Source: Balamuthia mandrillaris (lineage: Eukaryota > Discosea > Longamoebia > Balamuthiidae). From it: a stretch of DNA of 64,000 bases. The translations under genes and the position numbers were made by a program. The stretch is from assembly GCA_031835245.1 (NCBI GenBank), contig JAVKOQ010000072.1, forward strand, positions 144,001 through 208,000, given 5' to 3'. The notes beneath the pieces are model-generated. The model was not told the DNA's origin, searched no databases, and saw nothing but the letters and a program-made list of their open reading frames with translations. Positions 1-9,536 of this stretch are shown here, in pieces (positions within the stretch are counted from its first letter, which is position 1; each line of letters begins with the position of its first letter).

Positions 1-789
1 CTTCAGACTCTTTATGCTTCACTATCTTTGTGTGTATTCTAAACGGCCTGTAGTAACCATCAAACAAACGCTTAACGTGAGATATAAAGACAAACAAAGA
101 TAATGGGCAACAAACCAAAAGACAGCCTCAATATCGACGATGGCAGCATAGATAATGACCAGCAGCCACATCTTATAGTCTATTTCCATCGTTGCCAACA
201 CTACCCGTTGCAGAGACTCCCGAATGTACCGATAGTAGTTAAAGTCGGGTGATAGCCCATGCGTTTCGATGCATTTGCTGTCCAAAACAAAAAAAGATAA
301 GCACAAGAGAGAAGAAGAAAGCACAGCAGAAGAGAATAGACAATGAGGAGGCGAAGCAGAGATGGAGAGGAGAGGACAAAGGACAAGAATTCGGAAGCGA
401 CTAAGACGAACTAACCGTCGAAGAGCAGTATAAATAGGACGAGAAATAGCTCGTCTGCTGGAAAAAAACTTTTTGACCCGTTTCCAAAACGTACGTTTTC
501 TTTCTTCCTTCACTCCTGTTTTTAACAAACCCATTCAGTTCTCTTGCAAAAAAAAAAAAAAAAAAAAAAAAAGAATACGACAGAGAAAAGAAGGACAAAA
601 AAACGTTACCGGTTATCACTTTGTGCTCCATTAGTTTGAACCGGCGCACCCAAAAGACAGAAAGGAACAACAAGAACCCAACCAGAAAGATATACAGCAG
701 AGAGGTAACGAACAGAGTGATGTGAACAATTTCCACTCCCTCCTGCAGGTGCTGGTTGACCAATGAGCAGAACAGCAGTCAGTTTTCCT

Positions 790-832
<43 letters not shown>

Positions 833-1112
833 AGAAGGAGAAGAAGAAGAAGAAGAAGAAGAAGAAGAAGAAGAAGAAGAAGAAGAACAAGAACAAGAAG
901 AGCACCTCTGGAAGTACTTTGGAGTAAGTAAGCGCAAAGAGGAAGAAAGAGATGACGCCCAAGATGGAAAGCTCCTTGAACAGGGCCGACATGAACTGCT
1001 GAGGGATTTTGAAGCCGATCATGACCCGAAGCAAGGCCTCGGAGAGCAACGAAAAACCTTGCGACAGGAACAGGACGCATATACTCACAATTGCAAGAGA
1101 GAACAGCGCCAT
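1..1112 (-). CDS. MLO-like multi-pass membrane protein (5' part, truncated by window edge)
   Basis: The ATG lies at 1110-1112 and the gene runs leftwards off the window. The first exon encodes a hydrophobic segment followed by an amphipathic stretch containing ALFKELSILGVISFF, which matches the MLO first helix and its E-x-LG-x-ISF region. A second exon near 770-610 encodes QHLQEGVEIVHITLFV and ends a membrane helix with VRRFKLMEHK, as MLO does at (K/R)xRxWxxWE. After a poly-T intron (about 600-550) come basic residues. After another intron (about 400-285) comes PDFNYYRYIRESL, equivalent to the MLO FDFHKYIKRS segment, then two helices ending TTGRLEY, like the MLO GTKLE motif. MLO proteins are seven-helix calmodulin-regulated calcium channels known mainly from plants. 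Family assignment is by motif memory. Exon boundaries are approximate, and the intron at about 904-775 carries GA/GAA repeats on the plus strand. Confidence 0.72.
796..898. repeat. (GA)n/(GAA)n microsatellite in an intron of the MLO-like gene
   Basis: A GA tract is followed by a GAA/GAG tract on the plus strand. Because the gene is on the minus strand, the RNA would carry CU/CUU, that is, an extended polypyrimidine tract. Confidence 0.9.
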
Positions 1113-1510
1113 GGGGTCGGATTGCGTATTGTTTGTTTTAAATATTGGATTTCCGTTGGAAGAAGAAAGCAAGAGAGACCGGGAAAAAGGTAAACTTTGC
1201 CTTCCAGTCCGCAAAACCGAAAAGAAGAAGAAGAGGACCACGAAAGTACGCTCTTTTTCTTTGCATTTCTTCCTTCGCTTTCTTACGTCCAATTATACAA
1301 TTATCTCGTATTGTATAATTAACCCAATCAAAAATCAAAAAAGTCAATTAATTATAATTTTAGTCGACATTTTGTTGTCGACAGGATAATTTCCACTGTC
1401 GACAATAACGAATATTTGCCGACTTGTGACGTGTTTACATTGTCGACATTAAGTCTGACAAAAAAAAAAAGAGAAAAAGAAAAAGAAAAGCAAAAAAAAA
1501 AGAAGAGAAA
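1113..1510. promoter_or_regulatory. Divergent intergenic promoter with four GTCGAC palindromes
   Basis: This spacer separates the divergent MLO-like and Raver-like start codons. TGTCGACA occurs at 1376-1383, 1397-1404 and 1441-1448, and a shorter AGTCGACA at 1362-1369, so four GTCGAC cores fall within about 86 bp. The flanks are AT-rich with a run of A just before the ATG at 1511. No coding potential is seen. Confidence 0.6.
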
Positions 1511-2092
1511 ATGGCGGAACGCAGGAAGACCCCGGACGACCTCGACTCCACCATTGAGGAGCTGGACAAAGGGATCGAACACGGGGAGAGCTCTGGCGGC
1601 CGTAGCGGCAGTGCCCGGAGTTATCAAGATGACGGAGGGGAAGCAGAAGGGGAGCAACAACACAACGAAGAAGAAGAGGAGGAGGAAGACCAGGAGGAAT
1701 CCGATTGGAAAAGGAAGAACTCGTCCTCTTCTCCTTTTTCTTCCCACAGAAGTAAAGAAGAAAGAGAAGAACGACACCAGCCTGCTTCCTCAGCAAGAAC
1801 AAGCGAAACGCTGAGCGAGGAACAGAAGGAAAGAGCTGTTCAGCACATGGAGGACAGTTTCGACTCCAACTGCGCCCTTTTGATTGAGGATATGACCGAC
1901 AAGAGCGAGGCTCAGGAGAAGGAGCTGAGGGAGGTGTTTGAGCAGTTCGGCCGTGTGGTACACTTTCGTTGGTTAACTCCCGCCGAAAACAAAGCCAGCG
2001 ACAGTATGTATTCAATTTTTTGAATCTCCTCTGTTCTTTCTTCTCTCCTCTCTGTCTCTATGCCTCTCGTTTTCTCGTTCGTTCCTCTCGTT

Positions 2093-2127
<35 letters not shown>

Positions 2128-4229
2128 TCTCTGCTCTCTACGCTTTTTAATCCTTGGCCCTTTTTCGGAGCAGAGGTATCAGCAGTCATAAGAATGGCAA
2201 CAAGAGCGCAAGCCATGGAGGCCAAAAATGCTCTTTCGAGCGAAGAAGAGGACAGAAGATGGCGAGTGCGAAGCATGCCCGTTCAATCCCTTCTCTTTGT
2301 GGGAAATCTATCTGAGGACGTCTCTGAGAAAGAGTTTCGTAATCTCGTTAGCAGATATGGCACTGTTTTTCGCTGTTTTGTACGTTGCTCTCTCTCTCTC
2401 TCTCTCTCCCTCTCTCTCCCTCTCTCTCCCTCTCTCTCTTTGTGTAGACATCCACTCATAAACAAAAAACAAAGATAATGATCTCTCCACGAACGGGACA
2501 AAGCAAAGGCTACGGCTATGTGGACTACGACAAACAAGCAGAAGCTAACGTGGCCAAAGCGCGTCTAAACGGTAGCAACTTTCATAACCGCACTCTACGC
2601 GTGGAGTGGTCCACCGCTCGCGATTTGGAAGATATGCATTCTACTGTTCTCTTTGTGGACAAACTGCCGCCTTTCTTCAACGTTTGGTTCCCTTGCTTTC
2701 CCTCCTTTTTTTTCTTTTCTTCTGCTAACTTGCAAAAATAAGGACGAAGATGTGCTGAAACAGATTTTCGAACAATATGGAGAAGTTCGTGCCTTAACAA
2801 TTCCCAACGATCCTATGACCGGAAGGGGCCGTGGCTTTGGTTTTGCATACTTTAAACGATGGCAAGATGCTGAGAAAGGTTTTTTATTCTTCCTCACATT
2901 CAGTCTCTGTTGTCTCTTTGGCTTCTCTTTGCATCCCCACTCTCTCCCTTTCTTTCTCGCTTTCTCTTCCTGATACATATTTACGGTTATGAAATTTACA
3001 ATACAGCACGAGAGGGTTTGAACAACACCCCTTTTCGTAACTCAGAAATCCGTGTCAGCTATGCTGATCCTGCTAAAGCAGTTGTGCGTTCTCTCTCTCT
3101 CTCTCTCTCTCACTCCTTTTCTAGAATGTTTTCTCTAGTCGAGAACTTCTATTTACTAACTCATCATAACAGATTCCCAACTCTCTATTTGGACCACCGC
3201 GTATGGCCCAAGTTGGAGCATATCCTCCGGTTGGTCGTGGATTTAGAGGCAGGGGCTTTGCTCCTGCTATCTTTCCTCACCGCATGATGTATGGAACAAG
3301 GGTGTGTATCTTTTTTCTCTTCTCGCTTTCTCTTCTCCTAGTTTTTTTAACTAACAAGTTCTTGCCTTTTAAAGTTCAGAGGAAGAGGTAGAGGCAGAGG
3401 AAGAGGCAGAGGAAGAGGAGGACCATCAATGATGGGAGCAGACATTCCTTTTGACGGTTCACCTTATGACTACCATGACTATGGCACTTCTGCCGCCGAT
3501 TACGATCCGCGCTTGTCTTTTGGCGCCAGCAGCAACAGCTACGAAGATTATTATAGCAACGCGCCTCCTCCGCCTCCTTCATCGCGTGATGCTTACGACC
3601 GACCACCTTATCATTCCCAACACTCATCTACCTATTCCTCTTCGTACCAAGACAGAGGTGCTTACCCGTCTTCATCTTCTTCCGACTGGACGTTGCCAAA
3701 TGCTGCGACATCATCGCCCTACGCAGCTGGTTATGATAGAGGAGAGGCTGATAATGGCTATCACTACAGTTATGCCTATCGCGATGTGGCACCATCCTCA
3801 TCTCAAGCCAGGGTTTGTCTGCAGTACTCTTTTTTCTAATTTTTTTTCCTTCTTTATTAACTTTTTTGTTCAAAGAGCTCTTCTTCGTATCATAGCGCAG
3901 CAGACTATCAACCAACCCCTGCTTATGGCCATGCTTCCTCCACAAATTACGCTGTCGTACCTACTGTCGAGATATCTGCTGCTTCATCTTACACACCACC
4001 AGCTTATGCCCCACAACAATCCTCATCATCCTCAGTTCCTTACTTGTCATACTCTCCTTCAGCTGATACCTATGGTGGACAAAAAAGAACTTATGCCACT
4101 CAACAACAACAACAACAATATCAATATCCTCAACAACAGCAACAGTTGGCTCCGCATGCTGATTATTACTACTATCAGAATAGCACCAATCCAAATGTTT
4201 TGGATGCCACTAAGCGGCCTCGTTATTGA
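1511..4229 (+). CDS. Raver-like RNA-binding protein with three RRMs
   Basis: Eight exons join in frame with GT-AG introns: 1511-2003, 2174-2379, 2475-2681, 2743-2878, 3007-3083, 3173-3301, 3375-3812, 3876-4229, giving 679 residues. After an acidic N-terminus come three RRMs. The second has LLFVGNL as RNP2 and TGQSKGYGYVDY as RNP1, and is followed by MHSTVLFVDKLPP, the join to RRM3 seen in metazoan RAVER1/2. RRM3 has RGRGFGFAYF. An RGRGRG block (3375-3420) and Tyr/Ser/Gln-rich prion-like sequence fill the C-terminus. Raver proteins are PTB and vinculin partners in splicing control; whether the amoeboid protein shares partners is inference. Two introns contain (CT)n tracts. Alternative: an hnRNP R/Q-type protein, which also has three RRMs and RGG repeats. 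Confidence 0.85.
2094..2122 (+). repeat. (CT)n tract in intron 1 of the Raver-like gene
   Basis: Perfect CT dinucleotides on the sense strand, lying between the donor at 2004 and the acceptor at 2173. Confidence 0.9.
2389..2438 (+). repeat. (CT)n tract in intron 2 of the Raver-like gene
   Basis: A CT-rich tract with CCC interruptions fills most of the intron between 2380 and 2474. Confidence 0.9.
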
Positions 4230-4650
4230 TATGCTGAGGTATGGTATGTATTTCATTTTCATTTTCATTTTCTATTCTTTTTTCGTTTGTTATTGGAAGG
4301 AACTGAAAGAGAGATGCTTCCTTTGTAAGCTTTTTCAAGATAGATGATAGATTGAGGAGAGATCAGAAAGAAAGAGGGGAGAGGAGAGCAGAACCAAAGA
4401 AACATAACAATTTAAGTGGAACAAGAACAAAAAAGAGAAACAGACCTTCAACCTAATGGAATAAAGAACAAGACCAGAACTTGAACGAGAACAAAGCAGC
4501 ACCCAGAAGATGTATAAAAAGTACAACAAGAACAAGCAAAAGAATAGTATTTAGGAAAAAACAAGCAAACCTTACTTTACTTATTTTATCGTTCTAACTT
4601 TGTTCTCTTTCAAAACTTATTTTTGAAGTTTGTGTTTATCCTTGCTTTCA
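4230..4650. other. Convergent spacer, 3' untranslated regions
   Basis: This lies between the stop of the Raver-like gene and the stop of the minus-strand gene at 4651. It is AT-rich and purine-rich with no convincing frame; presumably overlapping 3' ends. Confidence 0.6.
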
Positions 4651-6003
4651 CTATTCTTCAGATTCCGACCGCTCTCCTTCTTCATCCACATCCTCATCCT
4701 CATCTTCCTCATCTCCCTCATCTTCCTCATCTTCATCCTCGTCATCTTCTTCATCCTCCTCATCGTCATCATCGTTACCTTCCATTTCTTCTTCCAATCG
4801 CCGAATCTCTTCTTCTAATTTTGCAGTCTCTGCATCGACCAACTCAATCTCCTCTTGACTCTCTCGCAAGAACCTGGCAGTCAGACGATCTGCCGACTCT
4901 TCCTCCTCCTCTTGCTTTGGCCACATGAAGCTCTTGCTTCTGCCCAAGCGCAACGCGTTCTCCACCATATTCCGTTTTGCATCGAAGGTGGAGACCGTTC
5001 TCACAAGAGGCTTTCCTCCTTGTCTTCCTCCTTCGCCTCCACCTCCTCCTCCTCTGGCGAAGAATGGGTTTGTCTTGCGGCTCTTTGACGAGACGGCGTT
5101 GACTTCTTGTTGTGCTTTGTTTGGTCTGTCCGGGGTGGTGGTTGCCGTGGTATCGTCTTCTATGGATACCATGGTCTGAATTCTCTTCTCCTCCTCCTGC
5201 TTTCTTTCTTCCTCTTTTCGTTCTCTTTCCTCTGTCTCCTTCCGCGTTTTCTCCACTTCCTCTTCTTCTATTCTTCGCCTTCTTTCCTCTGCTTCAAGCT
5301 GTTTCTTTTCTTCCTCTTCCTGTTTCTTTCTTTCTTCCTCCAGGCGCATATTTTCCTCCGTCTCCTTTCGCTTTCTTTCCTCTACTAGTTTTCTTTCTTC
5401 TTCTAGCTTTCGCTTTTGCTCCTCCTCTTCAAGGCGTATCCTTTTTTCCTCCTGCTTTCGCTTTCTTTCCTCTTCTGCTTTGTGATTTCTTTCTTCTTCT
5501 TCTAGATTTCGCTTTCGCTCCTCTTCCAACTCTTTTCGTTTCCTTTCCTCTTCCTCCACTCGCTTTCTTTCTTCTACCTTTCGTTGTTCTTCCTCTTTTT
5601 GTTTTCTTTCCTCTTTCTCTTTTCGCTTTCGTTTGCGTTCTTCATCCTCTTTGCGTTTTCTTTCTTCGTCTTCAAGGCGATTCTTTTTGTCTTCCTCCTC
5701 TATTTGTTTACTTTGCTCCTCCTCTTCTCTCTGCGATATTGCTGCGCCTACTTCTTCTCCTGCTATATTTGTTCCTTCTTTTTCATTTTCATTTTCCTTG
5801 TTTTTACTTTGCTGTAGAGAAGATGATACGAATGAGTCTGCTTCCGCTCCTTCGAAACCATCTTCTTTGACTTCATCTTGTGCTGTTCGTATTCGTTCTA
5901 TTTTCACAACAAACAAGTTAACAATAAACAGGACAAAGAAAGACAGGCGCATACCAGAGCCGACCAAGGCACCAGATGCTGGCGTCGAGACACTACAACC
6001 CAT
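4651..6003 (-). CDS. N-myristoylation-motif protein with long Glu/Lys/Arg coiled coil
   Basis: I chose the ATG at 6001-6003 because it gives MGCSVS, a Gly2/Cys3/Ser6 N-myristoylation and palmitoylation motif; an ATG nine bases upstream would bury it. A 57-bp GT-AG intron (5954-5898) is spliced out, giving 431 residues. Residues from about 70 to 240 are almost wholly E, K, R and Q in EERKRKEE-like heptad strings, predicted to form one long single helix or coiled coil. A Gly-rich patch, a basic segment with RTVSTF and a second coiled coil follow. The last 60 residues are nearly all Glu/Asp. I do not recognise a catalytic domain. A peripheral membrane scaffold is inference. Charged low-complexity sequence makes homology by eye unreliable. 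Confidence 0.75.
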   Translation of the reverse strand: MGCSVSTPASGALVGSGMRLSFFVLFIVNLFVVKIERIRTAQDEVKEDGFEGAEADSFVSSSLQQSKNKENENEKEGTNIAGEEVGAAISQREEEEQSKQIEEEDKKNRLEDEERKRKEDEERKRKRKEKEERKQKEEEQRKVEERKRVEEEERKRKELEEERKRNLEEEERNHKAEEERKRKQEEKRIRLEEEEQKRKLEEERKLVEERKRKETEENMRLEEERKKQEEEEKKQLEAEERRRRIEEEEVEKTRKETEERERKEEERKQEEEKRIQTMVSIEDDTTATTTPDRPNKAQQEVNAVSSKSRKTNPFFARGGGGGGEGGRQGGKPLVRTVSTFDAKRNMVENALRLGRSKSFMWPKQEEEEESADRLTARFLRESQEEIELVDAETAKLEEEIRRLEEEMEGNDDDDEEDEEDDEDEDEEDEGDEEDEDEDVDEEGERSESEE

Positions 6004-6363
6004 TCCTTGCAAGAACAGTTCTTTGGATCGATTTCAACAAACGAATGCTATGTTTAAAAAAAAGTTAGCTCTGGGTGGATCGAGCAGAATAATATCAGCA
6101 ACGGTCAAACGGACGTGGCGGTGGACTGCTGTTTTGGTCAAGCTTTTCCCTTAGTTTTGTTCGGTTATGATTTAAAGACTTTGAAAAATCCTCTAAAAAG
6201 GTAAGTTATCGAAACGACACGTTTCTACCCCTCAGACATTAATAAACAAAAGAATGTTTGGAATTTAAAAAAAATCGCTGACGTGGCACAAGACCAACTC
6301 TTCTCGTTTTGAGGACAACCAAACCAACCGGAAAAGAAAGAAACGAAAAGCAAACACAAAAAA
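6004..6363. other. Divergent spacer
   Basis: This separates the divergent starts at 6003 (-) and 6364 (+). It is AT-rich with an A-run immediately before the plus-strand ATG. No GTCGAC motif is present and no gene is seen. Confidence 0.55.
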
Positions 6364-7788
6364 ATGGGGGATCGACTGCCGACCACCCAGATGCTCACTT
6401 CATGCCTCTTTTCTGAGACTTTGGTGTTCCCCTTCGAGTCTGCCGCCACACTCTCCATGCTCCCTGCCGCCGATCCCCACCGCGAGCCGGCGTCCCTCTT
6501 GTCCCTGCTCTCCCCCGAACGGTTTCATGGCTACGTGCCTTTCGTCTTTGGCAGCGTCTTCTCCAAAGTCTTCGTGAAGCTTCAGTCGGACCACTTTCTT
6601 CGCAACTACTTTCGTCGCCGTGCCGCTGCGGCTGCTGCCGACACTAACCCCGATGTCGACAATAATTCCAACCTGGACAATGAAAGAAGAGGAGAAGAAG
6701 ATCAGGAAGAACAAGCAGAAGAAGAAGAAGAAGAAGAACGACAAAGAAGAGCGGCTGAACGGTACTATGAAGTGGGAGAAGACGGAGAGGAGTGGTACTA
6801 TGACGATGAGGAAGAGAACGACGCTTGGGCAGAGGAGGACGAGTTGGACACAAAGTATTACGGCCTATTTGGCACCTTGTGCAAGGAGCTGTTCATTGGT
6901 GGCGTGAACGGAACTCTCGGTGGACTCGTCACTGCCCCGTTCAGTGTGCTATATCTTCGGTGTCGTGTGTGGGGAACTTCTGAGGGCCTGTTCAATCCTG
7001 CAAATTGGAGAAACGTTCGCAACGGAGGTTTTGTGTTTTTTGTGTTGATGTCTTCTCTCTTTCTCTAGTTTCCTCGCTTTGTTCTTTGTTTCTCTCCTTC
7101 TCCCTTTCTTCTCTGATGGTTCTCCGTTTTTGACTCTTCTTTTATTTTAATTTTATGGCAGAGGGAGGATGGAAAGGAGTAATATCATGCTTGACAGGTG
7201 GAATGATGGCCCACATGCTTTGGAGCGCTTGCTTTGGTGGCTTGTTTGCTGGTATTTATAGAACTTTGGGACAAATGCACTACTTCCGCAGTCGGTTATT
7301 CTATCGTGTTCTTTTACTTGGCGCCATTTCGGGTATGTTACTCCTTGTTTGTTCTTCTTTTCTCTTAGCGCCGCTTATTCTCAGTTGCCTGCTTTTCTTT
7401 CTGACTCTCTCGCTCACTCGCGATTTTGATCCTCTTCTCCTTTCCTTTTATTCTTCTTATTTTGTCTTTCAACAACTCACTTGAAATACCAAATACAGGA
7501 ATAACGGTGACAGCACTATGTTCTCCATTAGACGTGGCTCGTCTTCGACTCCAACTGCAAGCTCAACCAATGGCCCAAGAATGGATACGTGCTGGTCTTC
7601 TCGACTCCACCAACAACTTGAAGGGCTGTCTTCGTTGGCTGGTCGAACATGAAGGATGGCAATCGCTCTTTCCGGCGTTGGGCAGGAGAGTCATCGTCAA
7701 TCCTATTCGTTTCATGACGACGCTGCTGGTGGTGGAGATGTGGCCATTGATGGAAAGCTTCGTCAACAACTGGTACCATACTTCCTAA
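6364..7788 (+). CDS. Divergent mitochondrial-carrier-like (SLC25-type) membrane protein
   Basis: Three exons, 6364-7027, 7162-7332 and 7499-7788, join in frame to 374 residues. The third exon contains SPLDVARLRLQLQ, matching the P-x-D/E-x-x-(K/R) signature at the end of an odd-numbered SLC25 helix, followed by GCLRWLVEHEGWQSLFPALG, the usual matrix helix and R/G pattern. The first exon has FPFESAATLSML and TAPFSVLYLRCRV, which look like degenerate copies of the same signature. An acidic insert of about 70 residues with E-runs separates the first and second modules. Carriers move metabolites across the mitochondrial inner membrane; here two signatures lack the charged residues, so the substrate and even transport activity are unknown. 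Outer-membrane relatives such as MTCH or SLC25A46-type proteins are alternatives. Confidence 0.65.
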
Positions 7789-7928
7789 CCGTTGAGGGAG
7801 AATGAGAAAGGGCGAGAGAGAGAGAGAGAGAAAAGAAAAATGATTAATAATTGAAAAATATTGAGAAATATTGTTAATATTTGAAAAATTCACAAATAAA
7901 CAAGAAAAATTTAGCCAAATTTCGATTA

Positions 7929-9536
7929 TTAATAGAAAAAGGAAGAAAGAGTGGCGGCAGAGGAGCCGCTCTCTCCGCCGTCTTCACCGTCGTCGCTGCT
8001 GCCGCTGCCGTCTTCTTCGTGGTCGTCGTCGTCGTAGACATCACGGTCCTCGGGGTCCCTCACCTCGCCGCTGCCGTCCAAATAGCTTTGATACTTGCCC
8101 CACGCGAGGTCAGCCGCCTGGTCGCAGATCTCAAAGGCAGCGTCCACCGAAGGGCGAAAGTGCACCCCGCCGTTCACCCTGCTCTGCCCGCACTCCTGGA
8201 GGTAGTCCTCCAGGGTGCTCCAGCTGTGAACGATGTCCTCCTGCGGGGTCACGCCGGGCTCGACGTTGGAGCTGCCCGCCGGGAAGGCGACGGTGTAGTT
8301 GAAGTTTTGGGCTCGCTCCTCTCCGAACAGACGGGTCAGAGCGCCGACGAAGGCGGAGCAGAAGCAGCTGGAGCCGGAGGGAAACTCGGAGTGCTGCATG
8401 GTCTTCAGGTAGGACCTCCATTCGCGGCCTTTCAGGGAGACGGTGCCGCGGCCGGGTCCGCCCCAGCCCTCTATCTCTTCGTCCTCGTGGAGGAAGCGGA
8501 TGGCTGAGACGGGGCGAACGGCGTCGAAGCGAAGCTTCTCTCTCCAGGCAAGAATGGCGGCGTTCCAAAGGGCCTGGTTCAGGTAGAAGTCGCCTTGGAT
8601 GAACTCGGACAGGTCAAAGCTGTCCTCCCGCGCAAAGTGGACGAAGGGGAAGGCCAAGGACATGACCTTGCTCTCAAAGTACTCCGCCAGGACCTTCTGC
8701 CGGTCCGTCAGGGAGGAGACCCTGTCGATGACCTCCTCGGCCTGGGCGCGGTACTGCTCTTCATCCTGGGCGAAAGAAACCGGGGAGAGGGTCGTTCCTT
8801 GGAGCTCTTGGGCGGCTGAGGAGAAGCCAAAGCCAGCGGCATAGCGGATGTGCGGCACGATGTGGGATTGCACGAACCAGACGTGGAGGGAGTCCTGCGT
8901 CATGAGCGGCTGCCAACGATCCGGGTTGTTGAGGCGGTCAAACGTGTTGACGGGATGGTAGGCGGTGTAGTCCAGGTAGGCCCTCTGATGGTGTTGGAAG
9001 CCCCTTTGCAGGTGGCGGCTGCCGAGCACGTCTCCCAGCTGGTTCATGCCATCTCGGTGCATGAAGTCGATGATGTCCTCTGCCACGCTGGTTCCAACCC
9101 ATCGAGGGGTATCCTCCTCCACGCTGCCATTCAAAGGAAAGCCCAGGTCGGCCATGAGCTCCGTGAGGGCGGGCTCGGTCGAGGGGAGTAGATCCAGGAC
9201 GACAAAGTAGGTGGCATAGCTGAGGGCTTGTTCGATGTTGGAATCGTTTCTCTCCGAAGCGGGTTGGCGATAGGCCGCCCCGGAGATGGAGCCCAGAGCG
9301 GTGCTTTGGTACTGCGCCCAGCTGTCGAACCATGCGGTGGTGACGTAGGCGGTGGTGCGCAGCAGGTAAGGCGGTTCCAGCGTGACGAGCGTGGGGACGA
9401 TGGCATTGATCCAGGAGAAGAGCACCGGGACGTTGTTCTGGAGGTAGAGGATGTCCGCCAGAGGTTGGCTGGAGGAGAGCGGGAGGACTGCCGAGAAAGC
9501 GAAGAGGAGGAGCCAAAGGCTCAGGTGTTTGTTCAT
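7929..9536 (-). CDS. Secreted vanadium-dependent haloperoxidase-like / PAP2-fold protein
   Basis: A single exon of 535 residues. The ATG at 9534-9536 starts a clear signal peptide (MNKHLSLWLLLFAFSAV, Ser-rich cleavage region); an upstream in-frame start adds 30 polar residues and hides it. Vanadate-site motifs are present in order: K-x6-RP as KLRFDAVRP, PSG-S as EFPSGSSC, and SR-x5-H as SRVNGGVHF. In classical enzymes the second motif is PSGH; here the His is Ser, a form I recall in some algal and bacterial members. The family oxidises halides with hydrogen peroxide, or acts as acid phosphatase on the same fold. The gene is intronless and clearly GC-richer than its neighbours, which suggests acquisition from another lineage, though an old retrocopy is possible. 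The C-terminus is an Asp/Ser-rich tail. Confidence 0.8.
   Translation of the reverse strand: MNKHLSLWLLLFAFSAVLPLSSSQPLADILYLQNNVPVLFSWINAIVPTLVTLEPPYLLRTTAYVTTAWFDSWAQYQSTALGSISGAAYRQPASERNDSNIEQALSYATYFVVLDLLPSTEPALTELMADLGFPLNGSVEEDTPRWVGTSVAEDIIDFMHRDGMNQLGDVLGSRHLQRGFQHHQRAYLDYTAYHPVNTFDRLNNPDRWQPLMTQDSLHVWFVQSHIVPHIRYAAGFGFSSAAQELQGTTLSPVSFAQDEEQYRAQAEEVIDRVSSLTDRQKVLAEYFESKVMSLAFPFVHFAREDSFDLSEFIQGDFYLNQALWNAAILAWREKLRFDAVRPVSAIRFLHEDEEIEGWGGPGRGTVSLKGREWRSYLKTMQHSEFPSGSSCFCSAFVGALTRLFGEERAQNFNYTVAFPAGSSNVEPGVTPQEDIVHSWSTLEDYLQECGQSRVNGGVHFRPSVDAAFEICDQAADLAWGKYQSYLDGSGEVRDPEDRDVYDDDDHEEDGSGSSDDGEDGGESGSSAATLSSFFY

Noticed and set aside
840-1080. Antisense frames rich in Leu or Glu over GA/GAA repeats
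   Set aside because: They are pure translations of microsatellites in an intron of the MLO-like gene and have no independent coding signal.
6654-6661. TGTCGACA copy as a further promoter site
   Set aside because: It lies within the coding exon of the carrier-like gene and is most simply a chance occurrence.
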